Shown here in pieces: positions 1-7,237 of a DNA stretch of 13,376 bases. A model generated the notes under the pieces. That model saw only the letters and a program-made list of their open reading frames with translations. It was not told where the DNA came from and did not search any database. Origin of the DNA: an uncultured Schwartzia sp. (GTDB lineage: Bacteria > Bacillota > Negativicutes > Selenomonadales > Selenomonadaceae); assembly GCA_905372875.1 (NCBI GenBank), contig CAJPQU010000043.1:1-13376 (forward strand), written 5' to 3'. The translations under genes were made by a program, and so were the position numbers. The stretch's first letter is position 1; every line of letters starts with the position of its first letter.

Positions 1-1092
1 GGCAGCGTCTTCATGTCCAGCTGCACCACGAAAGTCGCCGTCTACGCCCTGCTTCGCGTCTTCGGCGGCACGGAGCTCCTCATCGGCGTCGGCGTCCTCA
101 TGGCGCTCTACGGCGCCACCTTCGCGGTGATGGAAAACGACATGATCCGACTATTAAGCTATCACATCGTCAGCCAGGTGGGTTATATGGTAGCAGGGGT
201 CGGCATCGGGACGCTGATGAGCCTAAACGGTGCTACCGCCCATGCCGTCTGCCACATCCTCTACAAATCCCTCCTCTTCATGTGCTGCAGCGCCCTCATC
301 TACGCTACCGGTGTCCGGCACATCAACCAGTTGGGCGGCATGGCCCGGCGCTATCCCTTAGTGACGATCTGCTTTACCGTTGGGGCCTTCTCCATCGCCG
401 GCGTCCCCCTCTTTAACGGTTTCGTCAGCAAGATGATCACCATCACCGCGGCCGAAGCCGCTCACTGGGAAACGGCGGCTCTCCTCTTAGAATTGGCCAG
501 TATCGGAACCCTTCTCTCCATCTGTTTTAAGATGCTGTACTTCATCTTCCTGCGGCCCGATTTGGGTGAAGCCCCCGAAGTGCGGCCGGTGGAAACCAAC
601 ATGCAGATCGCCATGGTCTTGGGCGCATCCCTCTGTGTTCTCATCGGCCTCTTCCCTCAGTGGACCCTCTATCCTCTCCTTCCTTTCGGCCCGGTAAACT
701 ACGTGCCCTTCACCGTGGGCCACGTAGCGAATCAGCTCATCATGGTGACCATTGGGCTCATCCCCTTCCTGCTCTTTCTGCCCCGTATGGAACCGCATAC
801 GGCGATTTCCCTCGACTTTGACTGGTTCTACCGCCGCCCTCTAAAACGCGTCTTCGGCGGCATCACTTACCTCTGTTTCGCCCTCTGCCGGGGCCTCGGC
901 AGCGCGTGGGGCATAGGTGTACAACAGATCATGCTGGTCTGCGACAATCCCATGCAGTTTTTGGACGCTAAGCCCTTCCGGGAAAAGAAGCACTACAGCC
1001 CGGATAACTACCGTACCAGTATCGCCGACACCATTATGATCATCCTCACCGTCCTCTTCATCTGCATCTTCTACTTCCGCACCAGTCTGTAA
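1..1092 (+). CDS. Proton/sodium antiporter membrane subunit (MrpD/NuoN/HyfB-like), 5'-truncated
   Basis: Integral membrane subunit of the proton-translocating antiporter superfamily (Proton_antipo_M), which moves H+ or Na+ across the cytoplasmic membrane as part of an Mrp antiporter, complex I or membrane-bound hydrogenase. The frame is open from base 1 (residues GSVF precede the first ATG at 13), so the N-terminal half lies outside the window. About 363 residues are visible. They hold hallmark segments: TTKVAVYAL, with the conserved lysine of the ion channel; HAVCHILYKSLLFM, with the paired His and Lys of the next channel helix; and GVPLFNGFVSKM, around the discontinuous helix. After these come further hydrophobic segments, a D-F-D-W-F-Y-R motif, and a last membrane helix near residues 338-355 counted from the ATG. 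Which complex it belongs to cannot be decided without the upstream genes; the MrpD-like or hydrogenase-linked type is my best guess. A structured element follows after 21 bases. Confidence 0.85.
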   Translation, partial: GSVFMSSCTTKVAVYALLRVFGGTELLIGVGVLMALYGATFAVMENDMIRLLSYHIVSQVGYMVAGVGIGTLMSLNGATAHAVCHILYKSLLFMCCSALIYATGVRHINQLGGMARRYPLVTICFTVGAFSIAGVPLFNGFVSKMITITAAEAAHWETAALLLELASIGTLLSICFKMLYFIFLRPDLGEAPEVRPVETNMQIAMVLGASLCVLIGLFPQWTLYPLLPFGPVNYVPFTVGHVANQLIMVTIGLIPFLLFLPRMEPHTAISLDFDWFYRRPLKRVFGGITYLCFALCRGLGSAWGIGVQQIMLVCDNPMQFLDAKPFREKKHYSPDNYRTSIADTIMIILTVLFICIFYFRTSL

Positions 1093-1113
1093 AATGCGGA
1101 AAAATTGCCAACG

Positions 1114-1198
1114 AAAAACTCCCGCCCTAATGTGCCGCCCCGAATATACGCTCACCAAGTGAACGTACAGAGCCGCGCAAAAGCACCGGGAGTTTTTT
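1114..1198 (+). terminator. Long-stem structured element, probable terminator
   Basis: Bases 1114-1124 (AAAAACTCCCG) pair perfectly with 1187-1197 (CGGGAGTTTTT), and a T-run ends at 1198, as in an intrinsic terminator for the antiporter gene. The loop is unusually large at 62 bases. It can itself fold: GTGC 1132-1135 with GCAC 1183-1186, and an inner hairpin at 1147-1167 (TACG and TCAC against GTGA and CGTA, with one mismatch and a CAA loop). Because the 5' arm begins with five A's, the reverse strand also ends in a short T-run. It could instead be a structured 3' UTR or a small RNA. I find no cobalamin-riboswitch B12-box-like sequence in it. Confidence 0.5.
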
Positions 1199-1266
1199 AG
1201 CGGCCAGAGAGGATAAGACAAAATAATGATCGGCAAAATACATGAAATCAAAAGGAGTCCCTCACC

Positions 1267-3171
1267 ATGCTCTCTCTCTCAGAAACCATTGCGCGGATCG
1301 AACCGACCGACGCCACCCTTGGCGAGGCCGCGGCAGCACAGCTTCGAACGCCGGAAGGCGAAGACAGAGGTTTAGGCGTCCTAACGACGCTCCTCGCCCG
1401 CTACGCCGCTGCCATCTGCAACGCCTCCCCCACCCGTCCTCAGAAGCAGACCATCATCTGCTGCGCCGATCACGGCGTGGCCGTCATGAAGGTCAGCGCC
1501 TATCCTCCTTCCACCACAGTACAGATGACGGCAAATTATCTTATTTCTCGGGGCGCCGTCGCCAATGCCCTGTCCAATTTTGCCGGGTCGGAACTCATCG
1601 TCGCCGATTTAGGCATCGCCGCCCCTACGGCGCATCTGCCCGGCCTTTTGCCAAAAAAAATTGCCTTCGGCACCAAAAACTGCGCCAAAGGCCCGGCCAT
1701 GAGCCGCCGCCAAGCTGTAGAGGCCATTGAAATCGGCATAGAGCTCGCCGCCGCGGGGGTAAAAAAAGGAGTCCGCTGCTTTTTGCCGGGGGAAATGGGC
1801 ATCGCCAACACCACTTCCTCCGCCTGTGTCGCCGCCGTATTCTGCGATCTGTCCCCCGAGGCGGCCACCGGACGCGGCACCAATATCTCCGACGCCCGAT
1901 TGAAAGTAAAGATTGACGTGGTACGCCAGGCCCTGCGTGTAAATCGGCCCGACGCCGGGGATGGACTAGACGTCCTCGCCAAGGTCGGCGGCTTTGAAAT
2001 CGGCTGCATTACCGGCATCATTTTAGGGGCGGCGGCCCATCACGCCGTCATCGTCATCGACGGCTTCAACACGGCGGCCGCCGCCCTCATCGCCCAAGCC
2101 CTATCGCCACTTTCCGCCCACTACCTGATGGCCTCACATCAGGCAGCGGAGCCGGCGCACGGAGCCATGCTGAAAAAACTCGGTCTCGCCCCGTACATGG
2201 ACATGGCATTTCGCTTAGGGGAAGCCACCGGCTCCTCCATCGCCGTAAACCTCCTTGACGCCGTCATTACCGCCCGGGAATCTCTCCAAAGCCCCGAAGG
2301 CAATTTTCCCTTGCCAAAAAAAGCCATGCCTGCTGAAGGAGCGCCTCTCACCGAAAAACATGTTGATTTTTTCCGACAGACCTTCCCCACGCCCTCCCAG
2401 GCGGCCCGGGAAGCGTGTCAGCTCCGTCTGGATAATTTGGCTAAACCCATCTACAGCCTCGGTCGTTTAGAGCAGATCGCCGTGGATCTGGCGGGCATCT
2501 TGGATGACGAACGCCCCCCTCTCGATTTGGCCCGTACTCTCCTCGCTTTCACCACAGAGGAGCTCACCCCCGAACAACGGCGGCTCACAGCCGCCTTCGC
2601 CCGACACGCCGCAGCCAAGGTCACCATCGCCCGCTTGCGGCGGGGATGTTCCCTATCCGAAGCTTTCGACTTTGGCTACACCCTGGCCGAAGACATCGCT
2701 TCATCCGTTCCGCTCATCGCCGTCGCCTTTGTCGAAGACGCATCGGCTGCGCCGGGAACGAAGGCGAAGGCCCTCCGGGAAGCACTAATGGCGAAAGACG
2801 GGTCCCTTCGCTGCGTCCCGACAGATTTTTTAGCGCAGGTTCCCACTGCGTTACAGTCCGAAGTGGCAGCCCTTTTAGGGGCCATCATCTCCGGAGCTCA
2901 AAACAGATCCCTCATCGTCTTAGACGATGAGGGCACCGAGATTGTGGCCCGTTGCGTCGAAGCCTTCTGCCCTGCCATCCGCCCTTACCTCTTCCACACG
3001 CAGCCCAATCTTCTCCGCCTCGACATGACCGCGGCCGGCGGCCTTACTTCCTGTCTTGGCTTTAAAATCATCGACGCCGCCCTGCACATCCTCAATGACA
3101 TGAAAACCTTCGCCGAAACCCGGGTCTCTGTCGCCGACGACGGCCCCGGCGCGGGACGGCAGGCAGAATAA
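1267..3171 (+). CDS. Tandem CobT-family fusion (ArsA-ArsB-like), lower-ligand base phosphoribosyltransferase
   Basis: CobT-family enzymes transfer phosphoribose from nicotinate mononucleotide to a lower-ligand base (dimethylbenzimidazole, or phenols in the ArsAB variant) in late cobamide synthesis in the cytoplasm. At 634 residues it is far longer than the usual CobT of about 350. Residues 1-345 carry the core motifs: DHGV 68-71, GEMGIANTT 175-183, GRGT 202-205, KVGGFEI 239-245, SHQAAEPAH 290-298 and RLGEATG 316-322. E176 and E319 match Salmonella CobT E174 and E317. Residues 385-621 look like a second, shortened CobT: LDNLAKPIYSLGRLE (388-402) resembles the CobT N-terminus and ILNDMKTFAETRVS (608-621) its C-terminus. 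The DHGV and GEMG motifs are gone, and the position of the catalytic Glu appears to be Gly591 or Gly592. The N-terminal half in turn lacks the usual KPPGSLGRLE-type motif. The start is set by AAAGGAG at 1251-1257, nine bases before the ATG. Family membership is firm; phenolic-base specificity is inferred. Confidence 0.85.
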   Translation: MLSLSETIARIEPTDATLGEAAAAQLRTPEGEDRGLGVLTTLLARYAAAICNASPTRPQKQTIICCADHGVAVMKVSAYPPSTTVQMTANYLISRGAVANALSNFAGSELIVADLGIAAPTAHLPGLLPKKIAFGTKNCAKGPAMSRRQAVEAIEIGIELAAAGVKKGVRCFLPGEMGIANTTSSACVAAVFCDLSPEAATGRGTNISDARLKVKIDVVRQALRVNRPDAGDGLDVLAKVGGFEIGCITGIILGAAAHHAVIVIDGFNTAAAALIAQALSPLSAHYLMASHQAAEPAHGAMLKKLGLAPYMDMAFRLGEATGSSIAVNLLDAVITARESLQSPEGNFPLPKKAMPAEGAPLTEKHVDFFRQTFPTPSQAAREACQLRLDNLAKPIYSLGRLEQIAVDLAGILDDERPPLDLARTLLAFTTEELTPEQRRLTAAFARHAAAKVTIARLRRGCSLSEAFDFGYTLAEDIASSVPLIAVAFVEDASAAPGTKAKALREALMAKDGSLRCVPTDFLAQVPTALQSEVAALLGAIISGAQNRSLIVLDDEGTEIVARCVEAFCPAIRPYLFHTQPNLLRLDMTAAGGLTSCLGFKIIDAALHILNDMKTFAETRVSVADDGPGAGRQAE

Positions 3172-3176
3172 GCAAC

Positions 3177-3239
3177 AAAAAAAGACGCCTCTCCTGCCCC
3201 GCGGAAAACTATACCAGAACAGGGCAGAAAAGCGCCTTT
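3177..3239 (-). terminator. Intrinsic terminator of serA (between convergent genes)
   Basis: Bases 3181-3199 and 3222-3239 form an imperfect stem with a 22-base loop; the GGGCAG/CTGCCC block and the AAAG/CTTT ends pair. On the minus strand the stem is followed by seven T's (A's at 3177-3183 on the plus strand), which makes it a good terminator for serA. On the plus strand the T-run is only three bases, so it would stop the cobT-like transcript less well. Confidence 0.7.
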
Positions 3240-3258
3240 GCTATGCGTATGTTATGGT

Positions 3259-4845
3259 TTACAACAAATCGAAATCAATGAGCTTGGCACCGAAAATGCC
3301 GTCTAAGGCGGCGACCTGCTCGATCACAGCGGCGGGAACTTCGTTGTCGATGGTCAACACCATGATATTCGTACCCTCCTGCTCGGTCTTGCCCACCTGC
3401 ATTCCCGAGATGTTGATCCCCTCGTCGCCCATAAGGGAACCAACCTTGCCGATGATGCCGGGGCGATTGATGTGGGGGCAGAGAAGAATCCGCTTGTGGG
3501 GATCCACATCCACCCGATAGCCGTCAATGGACACGACGCGCCCCTCGCTGCCGAAGAGCGCCCCTTGCAGGACGACCGTTTTCTTCTCCGTTTCTGCTTT
3601 AACGGTGATGAGGTTGGTAAAATTTGCCGCCTCTTTGCTCTTGACTTCCCGAACAGCGATCCCCCGATCCTTAGCGAGGCCGGGCGCGTTGACATAGTTC
3701 ACCGTCGTCTCCAAAATGGGATTGAGTAACCCCTTGAGCACCGCCGTGGTAAGGAGCTTCGTATTGACTTCGGTGATATCGCCGGTATATTCTACCTCCA
3801 CGGCGCGCACCGCGCCCTCCGCCAAAGCCCCTGCCATGCAGCCGAGGCGTTCCGCTAAATCAAAGAAGGGTTTAATAACGTTCATGACCTGAGGCGATAC
3901 CGGCGCCATATTGACGGCGGTCATCACCGGCTCTCCCCTCAAAGCGGATACGATACCTTCCGCCACGTCAATGGACACGCCGATCTGAGCCTCGATGGTG
4001 GAAGCGCCAAGATGCGGCGTCAAGACAACGCCTGGCAGGCCGAGGAGCGGATGATCCGGGGGAATGGGTTCCGTCGTAAAGACATCGATGGCCGCTCCGG
4101 CGACGATGCCCGCCTTCACTGCCGCAGCTAAATCCTCCTCGTTGATAATCCCGCCGCGGGCGCAGTTGACGAGGCGAACGCCCTTCTTCATCTTGGCCAG
4201 ATTATCTTTATGGAACATGTTCCTCGTCTCCGCTGTCAGCGGCATATGTACGGTGATGAAATCGCTCCGCTCCACGATCTGCTCCAGCGTCACCAGCTCT
4301 ACCCCCATCACCCTAGCTCGGTCTTCGGTAACGTAGGGATCGTAGCCGATAACGTTCATCTCAAAGGCCTGCGCCCGCTTCGCCACGCCGGCTCCGATGC
4401 GCCCCAAGCCGACGACCCCCAGCGTCTTGCCCCGAAGCTCCACGCCCACATACTGCTTGCGGTTCCATTCGCCCTTCTGGGTGGTTTCATTGGCGACAGG
4501 AATATGCCGCGCCATGGCCAGCATCATACCGATGGTGTGTTCCGTGGCCGCGGTGGTGTTCCCGCCGGGAGAATTGATGACGATGATGCCCGCGGCCGTC
4601 GCGGCGCTGACGTCGATATTATCTACGCCTACACCGGCTCGACCGATAATTTTGAGATTTTTCCCCGCCGCTAAAACTTCCTTCGTCACCTTGGAAGCGG
4701 AGCGAACAATCAACGCGTCATACGCGCCGATCGTCGCCAAGAGTTCCTCCGCCGTCAGTTTATCTTTGACTTCAACCGTAAAGCCTGCTTCCCGCAGAAT
4801 TTCAATCCCTCGTGGAGAAACGCCGTCTGCTGCTAACACTTTCAT
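3259..4845 (-). CDS. serA: D-3-phosphoglycerate dehydrogenase
   Basis: Oxidises 3-phosphoglycerate to 3-phosphohydroxypyruvate with NAD+, the first committed step of serine synthesis, in the cytoplasm. With the ATG at 4845 the product is 528 residues, the usual length of the long (type 1) enzyme. Visible parts are the substrate-binding domain with GRAGVGVDNID (68-78), the Rossmann fingerprint GLGRIG (146-151), catalytic R230 (NCARGG), E259 (TTEP) and H278 (TPHLGAST), an intervening ASB-type domain from about 320 to 440, and a C-terminal ACT domain from about 452 (HINRPGIIGKVGSL), the usual site of serine feedback. The frame could extend 20 residues upstream, but that stretch (RGRQRREN and so on) is not family-like. 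AAGGAG lies about nine bases before the 4845 start, so I use that one. It has its own consensus promoter and a terminator, and is divergent from serC. Confidence 0.96.
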   Translation of the reverse strand: MKVLAADGVSPRGIEILREAGFTVEVKDKLTAEELLATIGAYDALIVRSASKVTKEVLAAGKNLKIIGRAGVGVDNIDVSAATAAGIIVINSPGGNTTAATEHTIGMMLAMARHIPVANETTQKGEWNRKQYVGVELRGKTLGVVGLGRIGAGVAKRAQAFEMNVIGYDPYVTEDRARVMGVELVTLEQIVERSDFITVHMPLTAETRNMFHKDNLAKMKKGVRLVNCARGGIINEEDLAAAVKAGIVAGAAIDVFTTEPIPPDHPLLGLPGVVLTPHLGASTIEAQIGVSIDVAEGIVSALRGEPVMTAVNMAPVSPQVMNVIKPFFDLAERLGCMAGALAEGAVRAVEVEYTGDITEVNTKLLTTAVLKGLLNPILETTVNYVNAPGLAKDRGIAVREVKSKEAANFTNLITVKAETEKKTVVLQGALFGSEGRVVSIDGYRVDVDPHKRILLCPHINRPGIIGKVGSLMGDEGINISGMQVGKTEQEGTNIMVLTIDNEVPAAVIEQVAALDGIFGAKLIDFDLL

Positions 4846-4910
4846 GCTGTTCTCTCTCCTTTGCCGCCCCCGTAACTGGTGTGGAACAAGGTTTCTATTG
4901 TACATACGTT

Positions 4911-4939
4911 ATTATAAAATATCCCCTTAGAACCGTCAA
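4911..4939 (-). promoter_or_regulatory. serA sigma-70-type promoter
   Basis: On the minus strand TTGACG (4939-4934) is followed by a 17-base spacer and TATAAT (4916-4911), close to the perfect consensus. Transcription would start near 4904, leaving a leader of about 60 bases before the serA ATG. Confidence 0.75.
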
Positions 4940-4975
4940 GATTGTGTTTCACGAAAAAACATTTCTTTGTTTTCC

Positions 4976-5005
4976 TTGACGCCACCATTGCCCCGGCGGT
5001 AGAAT
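4976..5005 (+). promoter_or_regulatory. serC sigma-70-type promoter
   Basis: TTGACG (4976-4981), an 18-base spacer, then TAGAAT (5000-5005). It stands back to back with the serA promoter, and the two -35 boxes are separated by only 36 bases (4940-4975), so a regulator bound between them could control both genes. That stretch is AT-rich and holds a weak TGTTT...AAACA inverted repeat, which could be an operator (speculative). Confidence 0.6.
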
Positions 5006-5032
5006 GGAAGCGGACAAACGGACGCCGTCATG

Positions 5033-5063
5033 GGTGCGGAAGACATGACAAACCGACCGCACC
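5033..5063 (+). promoter_or_regulatory. Hairpin in the serC leader
   Basis: GGTGCGG (5033-5039) pairs with CCGCACC (5057-5063) across a 17-base loop. It lies between the predicted serC transcription start and the ribosome-binding site (AGGAGGT, 5086-5092). No T-run follows, so it is not an obvious terminator. It may stabilise the leader or take part in control, and I recognise no known riboswitch or T-box. Confidence 0.35.
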
Positions 5064-5099
5064 TCAGAATTTACACCATTACTTTAGGAGGTCATTGTC

Positions 5100-6191
5100 G
5101 TGGAAGCCAATCGTGTTTACAATTTTAACCCCGGGCCGGCGATGCAGCCCTTAGAAGTCCTGAAAGAGGCCCAAGCCGAATTCTTGAATTTCCAAAACAC
5201 CGGCGAATCCATCTTAGAAATCAGTCACCGGGCTAAGGAATTCGAGGCCGTACTGGAAAAAGCCAAAACCGATATCAAAGAACTGATGGGGTTAGGCGAG
5301 GACTACGACGTTCTCTTCCTCCAGGGAGGCGCTTCCACCCAGTTCGCCATGCTCCCCATGAATTTTGCCACGCCCGAACGCGTGGGCAGCTATGCCGTCT
5401 CGGGCAGCTTTGCCCAAAAAGCTTACGAAGAAGCGCAAATCCTTGGCGTTGGTCACTTGGCCGCTTCCACAAAATCGGAAGATTTTCGCCGCGTTCCCTG
5501 GCAGGAAGAGATGAAGATCGCCCCTGACGCCGCCTATCTTCACATCTGCTGCAACAATACCATCTACGGCACGGAGTACCACTACATCCCCGAAACGGGC
5601 AACATCCCTCTCATCGCCGACATGTCCTCGGACATGTTATCGCGTCCCATGGACTTTTCGAAATTCACCCTCATCTATGCCGGCGCTCAAAAAAACTTAG
5701 GCCCTGCCGGTGTCACTTTAGTGGTGGGACGAAAGGAATTCCTCGCCCAGAGTCCCCAGACCATCCCCACCATGCTCCGCTATGCTGTCCATTTAGACAA
5801 AAATTCTCTTTACAATACGCCCCCGGCTTTCTGCATTTATATGGTCGGCAAAACCGCCGCCTGGATCAAAGAGCAGGGCGGCCTGACCGCACTGGCGGAG
5901 CGCAACGCCAAAAAGGCCGCCCTGCTCTACGACGCCATCGACAACTCCGGCGGCTTCTATCGCGGACATGCCGAACCCGGCAGCCGCTCCTTCATGAACA
6001 TTACCTTCCGCCTCCCCACCGAGGAATTAGAGAAAAAATTCGTGGAAGAAGCCAAGGCCGCAAAACTTTGTGGGATCAAAGGGCACCGTTCCGTGGGCGG
6101 GATGCGGGCCTCTCTCTATAACGCCATGCCCTACGAAGGGGCAGCCCGGCTGGCCGATTTCATGGAACAATTCAAAAAATCCAACGGCTGA
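5100..6191 (+). CDS. serC: Phosphoserine aminotransferase
   Basis: PLP-dependent class V aminotransferase that converts 3-phosphohydroxypyruvate and glutamate to phosphoserine and 2-oxoglutarate, the second step of serine synthesis; it usually also acts in pyridoxal phosphate synthesis. The 363 residues match the family length. Seen are the N-terminal NFNPGPA (8-14), the cofactor-proximal LQGGAS (74-79), D174 in ADMSSD, the PLP lysine K198 in GAQKNLGPAG, and the C-terminal SVGGMRASLYNAMP signature (331-344). The start codon is GTG at 5100, chosen because AGGAGGT sits seven bases upstream and the family motif begins at residue 8. It is divergent from serA and ends in a strong terminator, so it is probably monocistronic. 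serB, the third gene of the pathway, is not in the window. Confidence 0.97.
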   Translation: MEANRVYNFNPGPAMQPLEVLKEAQAEFLNFQNTGESILEISHRAKEFEAVLEKAKTDIKELMGLGEDYDVLFLQGGASTQFAMLPMNFATPERVGSYAVSGSFAQKAYEEAQILGVGHLAASTKSEDFRRVPWQEEMKIAPDAAYLHICCNNTIYGTEYHYIPETGNIPLIADMSSDMLSRPMDFSKFTLIYAGAQKNLGPAGVTLVVGRKEFLAQSPQTIPTMLRYAVHLDKNSLYNTPPAFCIYMVGKTAAWIKEQGGLTALAERNAKKAALLYDAIDNSGGFYRGHAEPGSRSFMNITFRLPTEELEKKFVEEAKAAKLCGIKGHRSVGGMRASLYNAMPYEGAARLADFMEQFKKSNG

Positions 6192-6215
6192 CCCTTGCCT
6201 TTCATGGAACTCGAT

Positions 6216-6255
6216 AAAAGAGGCCGCCGCTTTGCTAAAGCGGCGGCCTCTTTTT
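6216..6255 (+). terminator. Strong intrinsic terminator after serC
   Basis: Perfect 15-bp GC-rich stem, 6219-6233 with 6237-6251, and a three-base GCT loop. A/T pairs extend it to about 18 bp, and the 3' arm runs into T's at 6251-6255. It separates serC from the regulator gene. Confidence 0.93.
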
Positions 6256-6325
6256 CTGCCCCCGAAAAAATGTCGTCTGTTCCTCGTGGACGTCGATATT
6301 TTTCTCCTCGCCGCTTCCCGACAAT

Positions 6326-6358
6326 CACGAAGGATATCCCTTTCGATATAGTTTCGTG
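6326..6358. promoter_or_regulatory. Candidate operator region upstream of the DeoR-type gene
   Basis: Inverted repeat CACGAA (6326-6331) / TTCGTG (6353-6358) with a 21-base spacer that contains the 8-bp palindrome GGATATCC (6332-6339). A second perfect palindrome, GTTGCAAC (6424-6431), lies just after the -10 box over the expected transcription start. DeoR-family regulators often repress their own promoters, so either could be a binding site. This is inferred from symmetry and position only. Confidence 0.25.
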
Positions 6359-6413
6359 GGATAAATTCCCTAAATTTTCACGCAAGATTTTTCTTTCGCC
6401 TCAGTGTAAACTA

Positions 6414-6422
6414 TGCTATAAT
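6414..6422 (+). promoter_or_regulatory. Extended -10 promoter of the DeoR-type regulator
   Basis: TGC followed directly by TATAAT (6417-6422) is a perfect extended -10 element. The region at -35 (about 6394-6399) is a poor match. Transcription would start near 6429, which excludes the TTG at 6425 as the start codon. Confidence 0.65.
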
Positions 6423-6463
6423 GGTTGCAACAGAAAACTTTTCTCACCAAGGAGATGATGGCT

Positions 6464-7228
6464 TTGCACATTCGTCATACGAAGCTCTTAAACATCGTAA
6501 ACGAAAAGAAACGAGTGGCAGTTACCCAATTAGCACAGGCCCTGGACGTATCCGAGGTCACCATCCGCAAAGATCTCAGCAGCTTGGAACACATGGGCCT
6601 CCTGCGGCGGGAACACGGATATGCCGCCATGGCCCAGAGCGACGATATCGCCAATCATCTTTCCTTTAATTACGAAACGAAACATCGCATCGCCATGAGA
6701 GCCGCGGATACGGTCCATAACGGCGAGACCGTCATGATTGAGTCCGGTTCCTGCTGTACGCTCTTAGCGGAAGAATTGGCCGCCAATCGGCGGGATGTCA
6801 CCATCATTACAAATTCAGCATTCATTGCCGCCTTTGTCCGCAAATCGCCCAGCGCTCACATCATTCTTTTAGGAGGAGAGTACCAGAACGAATCCCAGGT
6901 AATGGTAGGCCCCATGGTGAAAAAATGCGTGGACGATTTCTTCGTCGATAAACTTTTTGTAGGTACCGACGGATTTAATGAGAATGGCTTTATGAGCAAT
7001 AATCTGATGCGGGCGGAAACTATCCGGGTCATGGCCCAGAAAGCCAAACGGGTCATCATCCTCACGGAGTCGGCAAAATTCGCTCAGACCGGCGTGGTCT
7101 CTCTCTTTCCGTTCCAGAATGTAGATTCTGTCTTCACTGACGACGGCATTCCCGCCGAGGCGGCACAGATCCTCCATGCCGGTGATACCCACGTCTACAC
7201 CGTCCCGTCGGATGTTGAAGGAGTCTGA
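6464..7228 (+). CDS. DeoR-family transcriptional regulator
   Basis: Cytoplasmic DNA-binding regulator of the DeoR/GlpR type, which normally responds to a phosphorylated sugar or related metabolite. The N-terminal winged helix-turn-helix spans about residues 5-55, with recognition region VSEVTIRKDLSSLE (29-42). The C-terminal sensor domain follows, with typical blocks SGSCCTLLAEEL (94-105), ITNSAF (115-120), LLGGEY (135-140), FVGTDGFNENGF (165-176) and ILTESAKF (199-206). Length is 254 residues, normal for the family. AAGGAG at 6449-6454 lies nine bases before the TTG at 6464, but only three and zero bases before the ATGs at 6458 and 6455. I therefore favour TTG, though ATG 6458 (two residues longer) is possible. 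No sugar operon is adjacent, so the target and ligand cannot be named. A terminator follows. Confidence 0.9.
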   Translation: MHIRHTKLLNIVNEKKRVAVTQLAQALDVSEVTIRKDLSSLEHMGLLRREHGYAAMAQSDDIANHLSFNYETKHRIAMRAADTVHNGETVMIESGSCCTLLAEELAANRRDVTIITNSAFIAAFVRKSPSAHIILLGGEYQNESQVMVGPMVKKCVDDFFVDKLFVGTDGFNENGFMSNNLMRAETIRVMAQKAKRVIILTESAKFAQTGVVSLFPFQNVDSVFTDDGIPAEAAQILHAGDTHVYTVPSDVEGV

Positions 7229-7237
7229 GCGTCTCTT

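Noticed and set aside
1114..1198. Miniature transposable element with 11-bp terminal inverted repeats
   Set aside because: No target-site duplication flanks the arms and no second copy is present in the window; the A-run/T-run ends fit a terminator or RNA fold better.
1093..1266. Cobalamin riboswitch upstream of the cobamide gene
   Set aside because: I looked for the B12-box core and its surrounding helices and found neither; the region is also short for a full riboswitch.
1242..1730. 162-residue plus-strand frame that starts just before the CobT-fusion gene
   Set aside because: It overlaps the CobT motifs in another frame, its translation is low in hydrophobic residues and full of Arg, Pro and His, and the ribosome-binding site falls inside it rather than before it.
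4846..4905. 20-residue N-terminal extension of SerA
   Set aside because: The extension is basic and unlike the family, the predicted transcription start is near 4904, and a well-spaced ribosome-binding site precedes the ATG at 4845.
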